This document shows, piece by piece, positions 36,029-44,159 of a stretch of DNA of 64,000 bases. Location: the NCBI RefSeq assembly GCF_028745735.1, contig NZ_JAQZSM010000003.1, positions 62,001 to 126,000 on the forward strand, in the 5' to 3' direction. The stretch is from Roseinatronobacter alkalisoli. Its GTDB lineage: Bacteria > Pseudomonadota > Alphaproteobacteria > Rhodobacterales > Rhodobacteraceae. A program made the translations under genes and the position numbers. Under the pieces are notes generated by a model. The model saw nothing but the letters and a program-made list of their open reading frames with translations, was not told the DNA's origin and did not search any database. The first letter of the stretch is position 1. Every line of letters starts with the position of its first letter.

Positions 36029-36808
36029 ATGGCGCTTCCTGAATTCACTCTGCGTCAGCTTTTGGAAGCTGGCGTTCACTTCGGCCACCAGACACAGCGC
36101 TGGAACCCGCGCATGGGGCCATATATCTATGGCGAGCGCAACGGCATTCACATCATGGACCTGACGCAGACCGTCCCCATGCTGGACGCTGCGCTGAACG
36201 TTGTTCGCGAAACCGTCGCAAAAGGCGGCCGTGTGCTGTTCGTCGGCACCAAGCGCCAGGCGCAGGCACCGATTGCGGACGCTGCCGAAAGATCGGCACA
36301 ATATTACATGAACCACCGCTGGCTGGGTGGCACGCTGACCAACTGGAAAACCGTGTCGCAGTCGATCCAGCGCCTGAAATCCATTGACGAACAACTTGAT
36401 GGCGGTGCCGAAGGCCTGACCAAGAAAGAGCGTCTGGGCATGGAACGCGAGCAGACAAAACTGCAAGCAAGCCTTGGTGGTATCCGCGATATGGGCGGCC
36501 TTCCCAACCTGTTGTTCGTGATCGACGTCAACAAGGAAGATCTGGCCATTGCCGAAGCCCGCAAGCTGGGTATTCCTGTTGTCGCTGTGGTCGACACCAA
36601 CTGCTCGCCTGATGGTGTGGATTACATCATCCCCGGCAATGATGACGCGGCCCGCGCGATCTCGCTTTACTGCGATCTGGTGGCGCGCGCTGCCCTTGAC
36701 GGGATGAGCGCGCAGATGGGCGCTGCCGGTATCGATCTGGGCGCACTGGAAGAAACCCCGGTCGAGGAAGTGCTGGCCGAAGCGAGCGTCGAAGCTTCGG
36801 AAGCGTAA
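36029..36808 (+). CDS. rpsB: 30S ribosomal protein uS2
   Basis: Structural protein of the small subunit. 259 residues. N-terminal [19 protein letters not shown], then [30 protein letters not shown] and [18 protein letters not shown] identify it. An acidic C-terminal tail follows ([18 protein letters not shown]). The 199-bp leader upstream is long enough for regulatory structure but I cannot resolve one. Followed by tsf in the usual order. Confidence 0.98.
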   Translation: MALPEFTLRQLLEAGVHFGHQTQRWNPRMGPYIYGERNGIHIMDLTQTVPMLDAALNVVRETVAKGGRVLFVGTKRQAQAPIADAAERSAQYYMNHRWLGGTLTNWKTVSQSIQRLKSIDEQLDGGAEGLTKKERLGMEREQTKLQASLGGIRDMGGLPNLLFVIDVNKEDLAIAEARKLGIPVVAVVDTNCSPDGVDYIIPGNDDAARAISLYCDLVARAALDGMSAQMGAAGIDLGALEETPVEEVLAEASVEASEA

Positions 36809-36833
36809 GCGCACTATTTGACATGAAATTGTG

Positions 36834-36863
36834 ACAGGGGCGTGATTGAACGCCTCTGTTTCC
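36834..36863 (+). terminator. attenuator-like hairpin between rpsB and tsf
   Basis: ACAGGGGCG (36834-36842) pairs with CGCCTCTGT (36851-36859), one G-T, followed by TTCC. In rpsB-tsf operons such a hairpin may reduce read-through. Confidence 0.5.
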
Positions 36864-36885
36864 TTCATTTGCAGGAGTAAGAGCA

Positions 36886-37758
36886 ATGACCATCACCGCT
36901 GCAATGGTGAAAGAACTGCGCGAGACAACGGGCGCAGGCATGATGGATGCGAAAAAAGCGCTGACCGAAAACAATGGCGACATGGAAGCGGCCCAGGACT
37001 GGCTGCGCACCAAAGGACTGGCAAAAGCTGCCAAGAAATCCGGGCGCGTGGCTGCCGAAGGGCTGGTCGGTGTTGCTGTTGACGGCACCAAGGGTGTGGC
37101 CGTCGAAATCAACTCTGAAACCGATTTTGTCGCCAAGAACGCCGAATTCCAAAGCATGGTTGCCAGCATCACCAATGTTGCGCTGGGTGTATCGGACGTG
37201 GATGCGCTGAATGCAGCACAGCTGAACGGCAGCCCGGTTTCGACCGTGCTGACCGATGCAATCGCAAAAATCGGCGAGAACATGACCCTGCGCCGCATGG
37301 CCACAGTCGAAGGCGATTCCGTTGCGGCTTATGTCCACAACGCCGCCACCGAAGGCATGGGCAAGATCGGTGTTCTGGTCGCGCTGAAAGGCACCGACAG
37401 TGGCATCGGCAAGCAGATCGCGATGCATATTGCAGCGACCAACCCCGCCTCGCTGTCACAGGCGGATCTGGACCCTGCATTGATCGAGCGTGAAAAATCG
37501 GTCCTGACCGAACAGGCGCGCGAATCCGGCAAACCTGAAGCCGTGATCGAAAAGATGATCGAAGGCCGCATGAAGAAGTTCTTTGAAGAAGTTACGCTTC
37601 TGGGACAGAAATTCGTCATGGACCCGGACAAGACCGTTGCCGAAGTCGCCAGCGATGCAGGCGTTGAAGTTCTTGCCTTCATCCGGATGGAAGTTGGCGA
37701 AGGCATTGAAAAGAAAGAAGAAGATTTCGCCGCCGAAGTTGCAAAACTTCAAGGCTGA
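36886..37758 (+). CDS. tsf: translation elongation factor Ts
   Basis: Nucleotide-exchange factor of EF-Tu. 290 residues. The N-terminal UBA-like domain contains [18 protein letters not shown], and [13 protein letters not shown] lies at the start of the core. AGGAG lies 11 bases before the start ATG at 36886. It is followed by a strong terminator at 37780-37806. Confidence 0.98.
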   Translation: MTITAAMVKELRETTGAGMMDAKKALTENNGDMEAAQDWLRTKGLAKAAKKSGRVAAEGLVGVAVDGTKGVAVEINSETDFVAKNAEFQSMVASITNVALGVSDVDALNAAQLNGSPVSTVLTDAIAKIGENMTLRRMATVEGDSVAAYVHNAATEGMGKIGVLVALKGTDSGIGKQIAMHIAATNPASLSQADLDPALIEREKSVLTEQARESGKPEAVIEKMIEGRMKKFFEEVTLLGQKFVMDPDKTVAEVASDAGVEVLAFIRMEVGEGIEKKEEDFAAEVAKLQG

Positions 37759-37779
37759 TTGCTTCTTCACTGTTGCATA

Positions 37780-37806
37780 AAAACGGCGCCCCACGGGCGC
37801 CGTTTT
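37780..37806 (+). terminator. rho-independent terminator of rpsB-tsf
   Basis: AAAACGGCGCCC (37780-37791) and GGGCGCCGTTTT (37795-37806) around a CAC loop, a 12-bp perfect stem flanked by A and T runs. It works in principle on both strands. Confidence 0.92.
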
Positions 37807-37854
37807 CCTGTTTTCACAATCATGCTCGACTCATCGGCGGTGATTTGAAATATT

Positions 37855-37885
37855 AGGCACCGCTGTAGTCATTACAGCGGTGCCT
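37855..37885 (-). terminator. 13-bp perfect hairpin 3' of the EF-hand gene
   Basis: AGGCACCGCTGTA (37855-37867) and TACAGCGGTGCCT (37873-37885) with loop GTCAT. On the minus strand it is followed by AATATTTC, so it may terminate the gene ending at 37968, 83 bp upstream in that sense. Confidence 0.55.
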
Positions 37886-37967
37886 TGATGGATGCATCTG
37901 CGGGGCAAACTGGCGATCATGTGTTGCAGCATATGATTGCCGCCCGCGCATCGGTAACGCAGGTCAG

Positions 37968-38231
37968 TTACCCGTCGATCGGTGCAGCTTCCGGCGTGGT
38001 TTCGACGCCGCCAATCGGGTCAATCAAGCCAGCTTCGACAGCCGCGTCATATTCAAAGCTGTCGATGATGCCATCATCATTCATGTCGATTTCATCGAAC
38101 AGTTCCTGGGTCGCATCCGGGAAGGCCATCAGAAAGTCATCCAGCGTCCAAGCGATATCCGTGGTCTGTGCAACAGCCATACCGGTCATGAATGCAAGCG
38201 CGGCAATCGAGGTCATGGTTTTCTTGAGCAT
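37968..38231 (-). CDS. secreted single EF-hand protein
   Basis: 87 residues with a signal peptide (res. 1-21, ending GMAVAQ). The mature protein holds one perfect EF-hand loop at residues 49-60 (DMNDDGIIDSFE), with Asp1, Asn3, Asp5, Gly6, Ile8 and Glu12 as expected for calcium. A short Pro/Glu tail follows. It may pair with another EF-hand to bind calcium in the periplasm. Start ATG 38231 is preceded by GGAG. Confidence 0.82.
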   Translation of the reverse strand: MLKKTMTSIAALAFMTGMAVAQTTDIAWTLDDFLMAFPDATQELFDEIDMNDDGIIDSFEYDAAVEAGLIDPIGGVETTPEAAPIDG

Positions 38232-38510
38232 CTTTATTCTCCGTTAGTGACGATACGGGACCATCCCGCATCCGGGCGGAAGATGCGCGCAACAGGTGGA
38301 TGGACACAAGCGGTCCCGAATTCCCACACCGGTGGGTAAGCGCGATTTTGCCAAATCAGGTATAGATATCGGCAAGTTATTGCCCTTGGGGGGATTTGAC
38401 TTTTGCCCCTCAGGGAACCGTGCGGGAAACCGCTGATAACCAGCCGCCGCAGATCACGCCAGCTCACGCGGGGGACATAAATTGCGCCGGATAGCAGGGG
38501 GGTGCCCGAC

Positions 38511-40274
38511 TCAGTGCCCGGATGCGCGGCGGGTTTCGCACCGGTCCCGGTTGCGGCAGGCGCTGGTCAGACCGGGGGCAAGGGCGATCATGGCGTCAAA
38601 CTGGGTCAGGAATATCTGCCCGGTCAGTTCCCGCAGGAAATTACTGCGCGCCAACCGGTCCATGACGGGGCCTTTAACCTCTGACAGGTGGAACTGCACG
38701 CCTGCGGTGTGCAACCGTTCATTGACGGATTCCAGACTTTCCAGCGCCGAGGCGTCGATATAATTCACCGCCGCGCATTGCAAAACCACATGGCGCAGGG
38801 CAGGGCGGTCGGACAGGGCCTGTACGACTCGGTCCTCCAGCGCGCGGGCATTTGGGAAATACAGCGATTCATCCACCCTGATTGAAAACACCTGCGGATC
38901 GGTCACCACATCATGGCGGTCAATATTGCGGAAATGCTCGGTCCCCGGCACCTGGCCCAGAACAGCCATATGCGGGCGTGATGTGCGATACAGAAACAGC
39001 GCCAGCGACAGCCCGACACCCGCGATCAGGCCCTGTTCCACCCCCAGCAACACGGTAAACAGCATGGTCGCCGCCATCGCAGCCCCGTCTGCCCTGGAAT
39101 AGGCCCATATGCGCGGCAAGGCGCGGAAATCCAGCAGCGACAGCACTGCCACAATGATGATGGCAGCCAGCGTGGCGCGCGGCAGGAAATACATGAAGGG
39201 CGTCAGAACCATCAGCGCCATGGCGATGGAAATGGCCGTCATCGCCCCCGCAGCCGGTGTTGCGGCGCCCGCGTCATAGTTCACGATGGACCGCGACAAA
39301 CCGCCGGTCACCGGCATGGCATTGCTGACGCCAGCGCCAAGATTGGCCAGACCCAGCGCGACCAGTTCGCGGTCAGGGTCAACTGACTGGCGCTTTTTTG
39401 CGGCAAGCGTCTGGGCAATGGATATGCTTTCCACATATCCCACAATCGCGATCATCGCCGCAGGGGCCAACAGCATTTGTATAAGGCCCGCGTCAAACGC
39501 AGGCAGGCCGAATGCGGGCAATCCGCGCGGCACATCCCCAAGGACCGCAACACCCCTGCTGTCCAGCCCGAATATCCAGACCACAAATGTAGAGGTGACC
39601 ACCGCCACCAGAAGCGCGGTTTTTCCCAGAAGTTTTGCCAACGGTGCAGAAAACCCCAGCCCCTGAAGCAGGCGCGCCAGACCCGCGCGCGACCAGAACA
39701 GAAAACCAAGGACCACGGCAGACAGCACAACTGTCGGTATGGATGTCTGGCCAAGATTGCTCAGCAGGGATGGCACCAGATGGGGCAGTGTCTTGCCCGA
39801 AACATCCGCCCCCAGAATATGGCGCAACTGGCTGGCCGCGATCAGTATTCCTGCGGCGGTGATGAAACCTGAAATGACCGGATGACTAAGGAAATTTGCA
39901 ACGAAACCAAGCCTGAAAAGCCCAAGCGCCAGCATCATGCCACCCGACAGAAGCGCCAGCCACAGCGCGGCAAGGTGGTATCCTTCGGTTCCGGTTTGCG
40001 CGACAGCACCTGCGGCGGCGGCCGTCATCAGCGCCACAACCGCCACCGGACCCACGGCCAGCGCGCGGGAGGTGCCGAATGCGGCATAGAGCAACAAGGG
40101 CAGCATAGCCCCGTAAAGTCCGGCCTGCGGCGGCAAACCAGCCAGCATGGCATAGGCCATTCCTTGCGGAATAAGCATGATGGTCACAACGGCAGCGGCA
40201 ATCAGATCATTGCTCAGATCGGCGCGGGTATAGTGGCGGGACCATGTCAGGAACGGAAAAATTCTGCGAAGCAT
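38511..40274 (-). CDS. SulP-family anion transporter with STAS domain
   Basis: An inner-membrane transporter of the SulP (SLC26) family, members of which move sulfate, bicarbonate or other anions. 587 residues. Residues 1-425 hold the hydrophobic core with AAAVVTIMLIPQGMAYAMLA near the start and TGGLSRSIVNYDAGA. The C-terminal STAS domain (about 450-560) has VDESLYFPNARALEDRV and LQCAAVNYIDASALESLE. The substrate is unknown; sulfate is only one option. Confidence 0.92.
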   Translation of the reverse strand: MLRRIFPFLTWSRHYTRADLSNDLIAAAVVTIMLIPQGMAYAMLAGLPPQAGLYGAMLPLLLYAAFGTSRALAVGPVAVVALMTAAAAGAVAQTGTEGYHLAALWLALLSGGMMLALGLFRLGFVANFLSHPVISGFITAAGILIAASQLRHILGADVSGKTLPHLVPSLLSNLGQTSIPTVVLSAVVLGFLFWSRAGLARLLQGLGFSAPLAKLLGKTALLVAVVTSTFVVWIFGLDSRGVAVLGDVPRGLPAFGLPAFDAGLIQMLLAPAAMIAIVGYVESISIAQTLAAKKRQSVDPDRELVALGLANLGAGVSNAMPVTGGLSRSIVNYDAGAATPAAGAMTAISIAMALMVLTPFMYFLPRATLAAIIIVAVLSLLDFRALPRIWAYSRADGAAMAATMLFTVLLGVEQGLIAGVGLSLALFLYRTSRPHMAVLGQVPGTEHFRNIDRHDVVTDPQVFSIRVDESLYFPNARALEDRVVQALSDRPALRHVVLQCAAVNYIDASALESLESVNERLHTAGVQFHLSEVKGPVMDRLARSNFLRELTGQIFLTQFDAMIALAPGLTSACRNRDRCETRRASGH

Positions 40275-40930
40275 GCGGCACGGCCTGTCAATCTGATGAA
40301 ACCAGCCAAAACCATGGGCTCCGGCATTGGAACTGCGATATAGGTCAATGCATAAAACATTGCAAGATTTGAATATTATAACGGTACCACGAAGCGGGCA
40401 GGTCAGCGAGGATCAGGGGCAGGGCCTTTACGCATGATGTGTCGGGATCAATGCCATCGCCAAACCTGCCGCCCGGTGAAACAGACCATCCCGATCAGAC
40501 CCGCCGCGAGAACATGAGACAGCATCGTTGCGAATTCCCCACGCGCGGACCAAGGGCGAAACAGGCCGACGCCACAGGTCTGCCATCCCGCAGTCTGACT
40601 TAACTCCTCCGGTGTCGGGTGCCGACATATGCAGCACACATAAAAACTGCGACCAATCCAGACCGGGAAGTGCCCTCTGAGTGTCGAACAGCACACCCGG
40701 CAACAGGTAACAGGCCGCCCATAAGCGGTATTTGTCTACATCCTTTCACTTCATCAGCACAGATACCTTGTTTACAATATATATCCTAACATCCGCTTAA
40801 GACCCCGGCGCATGCAATGTTGCAACCCCATAAGCAATATTATGTTAAATTAATGCCAGCTAATGCGTGAACTTGCGGCCAGCCCCCCCAGTCGTTATGA
40901 CGCAGCCAAACAACCGCAAGAGGCCTGCTG
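40275..40930. other. long gene-poor region upstream of purB
   Basis: 656 bp without a supported gene. A minus-strand frame at 40448-40696 (82 residues, with a hydrophobic FATMLSHVLAAGLIGMV) has no ribosome site or recognisable family and may be a relic. The part from about 40740 to 40880 is AT-rich and probably holds the purB promoter region (a TTGCAA followed by TATGTTAAATT). No tRNA, repeat or terminator is evident. Confidence 0.5.
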
Positions 40931-42235
40931 ATGATCCCGCGTTATTCCCGCCCAGAAATGGTTGCCATATGGTCGCCGGAAACAAAATTCAGAATCTGGT
41001 ATGAAATCGAGGCGCATGCCTGCGATGCGCAGGCAGAACTTGGTGTCATCCCGGCCGCAAGCGCAGCCGCAGTCTGGAAAGCGAAAGACACGGAGTTCGA
41101 TGTCGCCCGCATCGATGAGATCGAGGCCGTGACCAAACATGACGTCATTGCCTTTCTGACCCATCTGGCGGAAATCATCGGCAATGACGAAGCGCGCTTC
41201 GTGCATCAGGGCATGACCAGTTCCGACGTACTGGACACCACGTTCAACCTGCAGCTTGTGCGCGCCGCTGATCTGCTGCTGGCGGATATGGATGCGCTGC
41301 TGGATGCACTGAAACGCCGCGCGATGGAACATAAATTCACCATTCGCATGGGCCGCAGCCATGGCATTCATGCCGAACCCACCACCATGGGCCTGACGCT
41401 TGCGCGCTTCTATGCTGAGATGAAGCGTAACCGTGACCGGCTGGAAGCCGCCCGCGCAGAGGTGGCCACTGGCGCGATTTCCGGGGCCGTCGGCACATTC
41501 GCCAATATTGACCCGCGCGTTGAGGAACATGTCTGCTTGCAACTGGGTCTGATTCCGGAACCCATCAGCACACAGGTCATCCCGCGTGACCGGCACGCAA
41601 TGTTCTTTGCGACGCTGGGCGTCATTGCCAGCAGTGTTGAGAATATCGCCATTGAAATCCGCCACATGCAGCGCACCGAAGTTCTGGAAGCAGAAGAATT
41701 TTTCAGCAAGGGTCAGAAAGGCTCCAGCGCGATGCCGCATAAGCGCAATCCAGTTCTGACGGAAAACCTGACCGGGCTGGCGCGGCTGGTGCGCATGGCT
41801 GTCATCCCTGCCATGGAGAACGTGGCGCTCTGGCATGAACGTGATATTTCACATTCATCCGTTGAACGCATGATCGGCCCGGATGCGACCGTGACGCTGG
41901 ATTTCGCCCTTGCGCGCCTGACTGGCGTAATCGACAAGCTGGTCGTTTACCCCGACAACATGATCACGAACATGAACAAATTCCGTGGGTTGATCCATTC
42001 GCAGCGCGTTCTTCTGGCCCTGACACAGGCCGGTGTCAGCCGCGAAAATGCCTATATGCTGGTGCAGCGCAACGCCATGAAAGTCTGGGAACAAGGCCGC
42101 GATTTCCTGGAAGAACTGCTGGCAGATGCGGAAGTGCGCGCCGCCTTGCCTGAAGAAGATATCCGCGCGAAATTCGACCTCGAATATCATACCAAACATG
42201 TGGACACCATCTTTACGCGGGTTTTTGGCGCATAG
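40931..42235 (+). CDS. purB: adenylosuccinate lyase
   Basis: Cleaves SAICAR and adenylosuccinate in purine synthesis, releasing fumarate. 434 residues of the aspartase/fumarase superfamily. N-terminal MIPRYSRPEMVAIWS, TSSDVLDTTFNLQL, and the signature loop GSSAMPHKRNP with its catalytic Ser region. Start ATG 40931. It is followed by a small exported gene and a strong terminator. Confidence 0.97.
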   Translation: MIPRYSRPEMVAIWSPETKFRIWYEIEAHACDAQAELGVIPAASAAAVWKAKDTEFDVARIDEIEAVTKHDVIAFLTHLAEIIGNDEARFVHQGMTSSDVLDTTFNLQLVRAADLLLADMDALLDALKRRAMEHKFTIRMGRSHGIHAEPTTMGLTLARFYAEMKRNRDRLEAARAEVATGAISGAVGTFANIDPRVEEHVCLQLGLIPEPISTQVIPRDRHAMFFATLGVIASSVENIAIEIRHMQRTEVLEAEEFFSKGQKGSSAMPHKRNPVLTENLTGLARLVRMAVIPAMENVALWHERDISHSSVERMIGPDATVTLDFALARLTGVIDKLVVYPDNMITNMNKFRGLIHSQRVLLALTQAGVSRENAYMLVQRNAMKVWEQGRDFLEELLADAEVRAALPEEDIRAKFDLEYHTKHVDTIFTRVFGA

Positions 42236-42303
42236 TTTTAAATCCGGGGTCATTTTCGCAAGAATCATGCTATGATCATGACTTCCAGCATGGAGGTGAT
42301 GAA

Positions 42304-42468
42304 ATGAAACTGAAACTGGCGCTTGCCGCGGTGGCTTTTGCATTGGCACCTGCTGTCGCATCGGCAATGTGTTCGGGAATGAAGCATGAAACAACTGCAT
42401 CCGGCTGTACCGCCGGTCAGGTTTGGGATGCAGACAGTGCGACATGTGTTGAACCAGTGACCGGTTGA
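42304..42468 (+). CDS. small exported cysteine-containing protein
   Basis: 54 residues from ATG 42304 with GGAGGTGA upstream. A signal peptide (LALAAVAFALAPAVASA) is followed by a mature peptide of about 33 residues with three Cys (AMCSGM, SGCTAG, ATCVEP). I recognise similar short exported proteins downstream of purB in related genomes. Function unknown. A rho-independent terminator follows at 42486. Confidence 0.75.
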   Translation: MKLKLALAAVAFALAPAVASAMCSGMKHETTASGCTAGQVWDADSATCVEPVTG

Positions 42469-42485
42469 CCGTGTTGCATGGCATT

Positions 42486-42519
42486 AAGGCCCCCGTTTCA
42501 CTGGAACGGGGGCCTTTTT
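42486..42519 (+). terminator. rho-independent terminator
   Basis: AAGGCCCCCGTT (42486-42497) pairs with AACGGGGGCCTT (42505-42516), followed by a run of five T in total. A textbook terminator for the purB/small exported gene unit. Confidence 0.92.
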
Positions 42520-42664
42520 CCTGGGGTGGTCCGAAGAATTATTCCGGTGCGTCAACAGTTTATTGACGCTTTTGCGCGATCCTGCATCCGAGTCACCAGT
42601 TCAGGAGATGACATGTTGCCCCGCCGGATCGTTTCCAGACAGGAAGTGAAGGAATGCCCAGTCC

Positions 42665-43774
42665 ATGACTGACTCCGCAATGATGCCGTTTTCGGCGGGA
42701 ATGGGCGGCATGGGCATGTCCCCTTTTGACGAATCAGATGACACCCCTGCCCCGCCGCCATGCAGTACCGACCACCTGAACGGGCTGCAAAAGGCCGCAA
42801 TCATTGTGCGGGTTCTGGTGGCGGAAGGCGTGGACATGCCGCTTTCCGGGCTTCCCGCACAGATGCAGACTGACCTGACCCGCACAATGGGTGAAATGCG
42901 GCTGGTGGACCGGAACACCATGAATGCGGTTGTATCGGAGTATATTGACATGCTGGAACAGGTCGGCCTGTCCTTTCCCGACGGGCTGGATGGTGCATTG
43001 TCATTGCTGGACGGGCGGCTGGACGCCGTGGCAACCCAGCAATTGCGGATGCTGGCGCGGGGCGAATTCGGGCGTGATTCATGGGGTGATCTGGAAACCG
43101 CACCGGATGAAGAACTCATGTCCTTGCTGGAAGCAGAAAGCACGGTGGTCGGCGCGGTCCTGCTGTCGAAACTCAGCATCGATAAGGCGGCAGGTCTGCT
43201 CGCCAGAATGCCCGCTGATCTGGCACAGGCATTGGCCATGTCAGTGGCAGAAACCGATGACATAGACCCGGATACAGTGGCGCGGATCGGGGCCGCGCTG
43301 GCGCAGCAAGTCAGTGACAAGCCCGTGCGCGCCTTTGCCAAACCCTCTACCAGACGCGTGGGCGAGATTCTGAATTCAACATCATCCGATTTGCGCGACA
43401 GGCTTCTTGCCGGGCTGGAAAGCGTGGACCGGGGCTTCGCAACCGGGGTGCGAAAATCGATTTTCACCTTCCAGGATATTCCCGCCAGGATCGACACACG
43501 CGATGTGCCCACCCTTATGCGTGAAATTCCGCCCGACGATATGATGTTCATTATTGCCGCGAATGCCGAAGAAGATCAGGCAACCATTGAGTTCCTGCTG
43601 ACGAATATGTCCAGACGCATTGCAGATACGCTGCGCGAAGATGCAGCCGCCCTGCCCCCCCCGGGCGCGAAACAGAAAAACGAAACCATGGTCCGTATCA
43701 TGGCGTCCCTGCGCATGATGGTCGATGCAGGCACCCTGCCATTGAAACCCATTGATGAAGAGGAGGAGAGCTAA
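42665..43774 (+). CDS. fliG: FliG-like flagellar motor switch protein
   Basis: 369 residues with the middle and C-terminal FliG domains: LSKLSIDKAAGLLARMP (middle domain) and IFTFQDIPARIDTRDVPTLM, then NMSRRIADTLREDAAAL (C-terminal armadillo repeat region that meets the stator). N-terminal ~40 residues are Met/Gly/Pro-rich and unlike ordinary FliG. No other flagellar gene is visible, so it is either a split flagellar gene or a paralogue with another role. Repeat copy C lies just after its stop. Confidence 0.75.
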   Translation: MTDSAMMPFSAGMGGMGMSPFDESDDTPAPPPCSTDHLNGLQKAAIIVRVLVAEGVDMPLSGLPAQMQTDLTRTMGEMRLVDRNTMNAVVSEYIDMLEQVGLSFPDGLDGALSLLDGRLDAVATQQLRMLARGEFGRDSWGDLETAPDEELMSLLEAESTVVGAVLLSKLSIDKAAGLLARMPADLAQALAMSVAETDDIDPDTVARIGAALAQQVSDKPVRAFAKPSTRRVGEILNSTSSDLRDRLLAGLESVDRGFATGVRKSIFTFQDIPARIDTRDVPTLMREIPPDDMMFIIAANAEEDQATIEFLLTNMSRRIADTLREDAAALPPPGAKQKNETMVRIMASLRMMVDAGTLPLKPIDEEEES

Positions 43775-43807
43775 AGCATGGTCTGATCAGGTTGAAACGG
43801 ATATCGG

Positions 43808-43990
43808 GAACTCTCAAAAACGCGTTGACCAAGGGCGCAGCCCGCCACGCCATAGGTCCGGCTGTCCCGCGGCCTGCCGATTTCGCTGATGTAGGGCCAA
43901 GCCTGTGATGTCGGCGTTATGCTGCTTGGACAAAATGGACCCGCGCCCCACACCGGACCGGCAAACCCCGGCCCACCGCTGGCGCGAAGT
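43808..43990 (+). repeat. structured intergenic repeat, copy C (decayed)
   Basis: The reverse-oriented counterpart of copies A and B. GTCCCGCGGCCTGCCG (43864-43879) and ACCGGCAAACCCCGGCCCAC (from 43957) match the two main arms. GCCAAGCCTGTGAT and the TTATGC block lie between them. TGCCG/CGGCA still pair; outer and inner stems are partly lost. It begins about 34 bp after the fliG stop, in the same relative orientation as copies A and B to their genes. The remaining 43991-44159 shows nothing I can support. Confidence 0.65.
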
Positions 43991-44159
43991 TTGTGACGGC
44001 CCACAGGCACCGCTTCAGGCCGGATTCAACCAGCGCTGGCGTACCTACACTACAGTACAGACCATGTGCAGGATAAAACAGGAGCCGGTTTTCCGCGTTC
44101 CGCAGGGGCGTATTCTGTCGCGATCGACATGATTCCGGGTGCCTGTGGGCAAGGCGTGG

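Noticed and set aside
38234-38467. 77-codon minus-strand frame between the EF-hand and SulP genes
   Set aside because: Arg/Trp/Pro-rich with no recognised sequence or ribosome site; likely non-coding upstream region.
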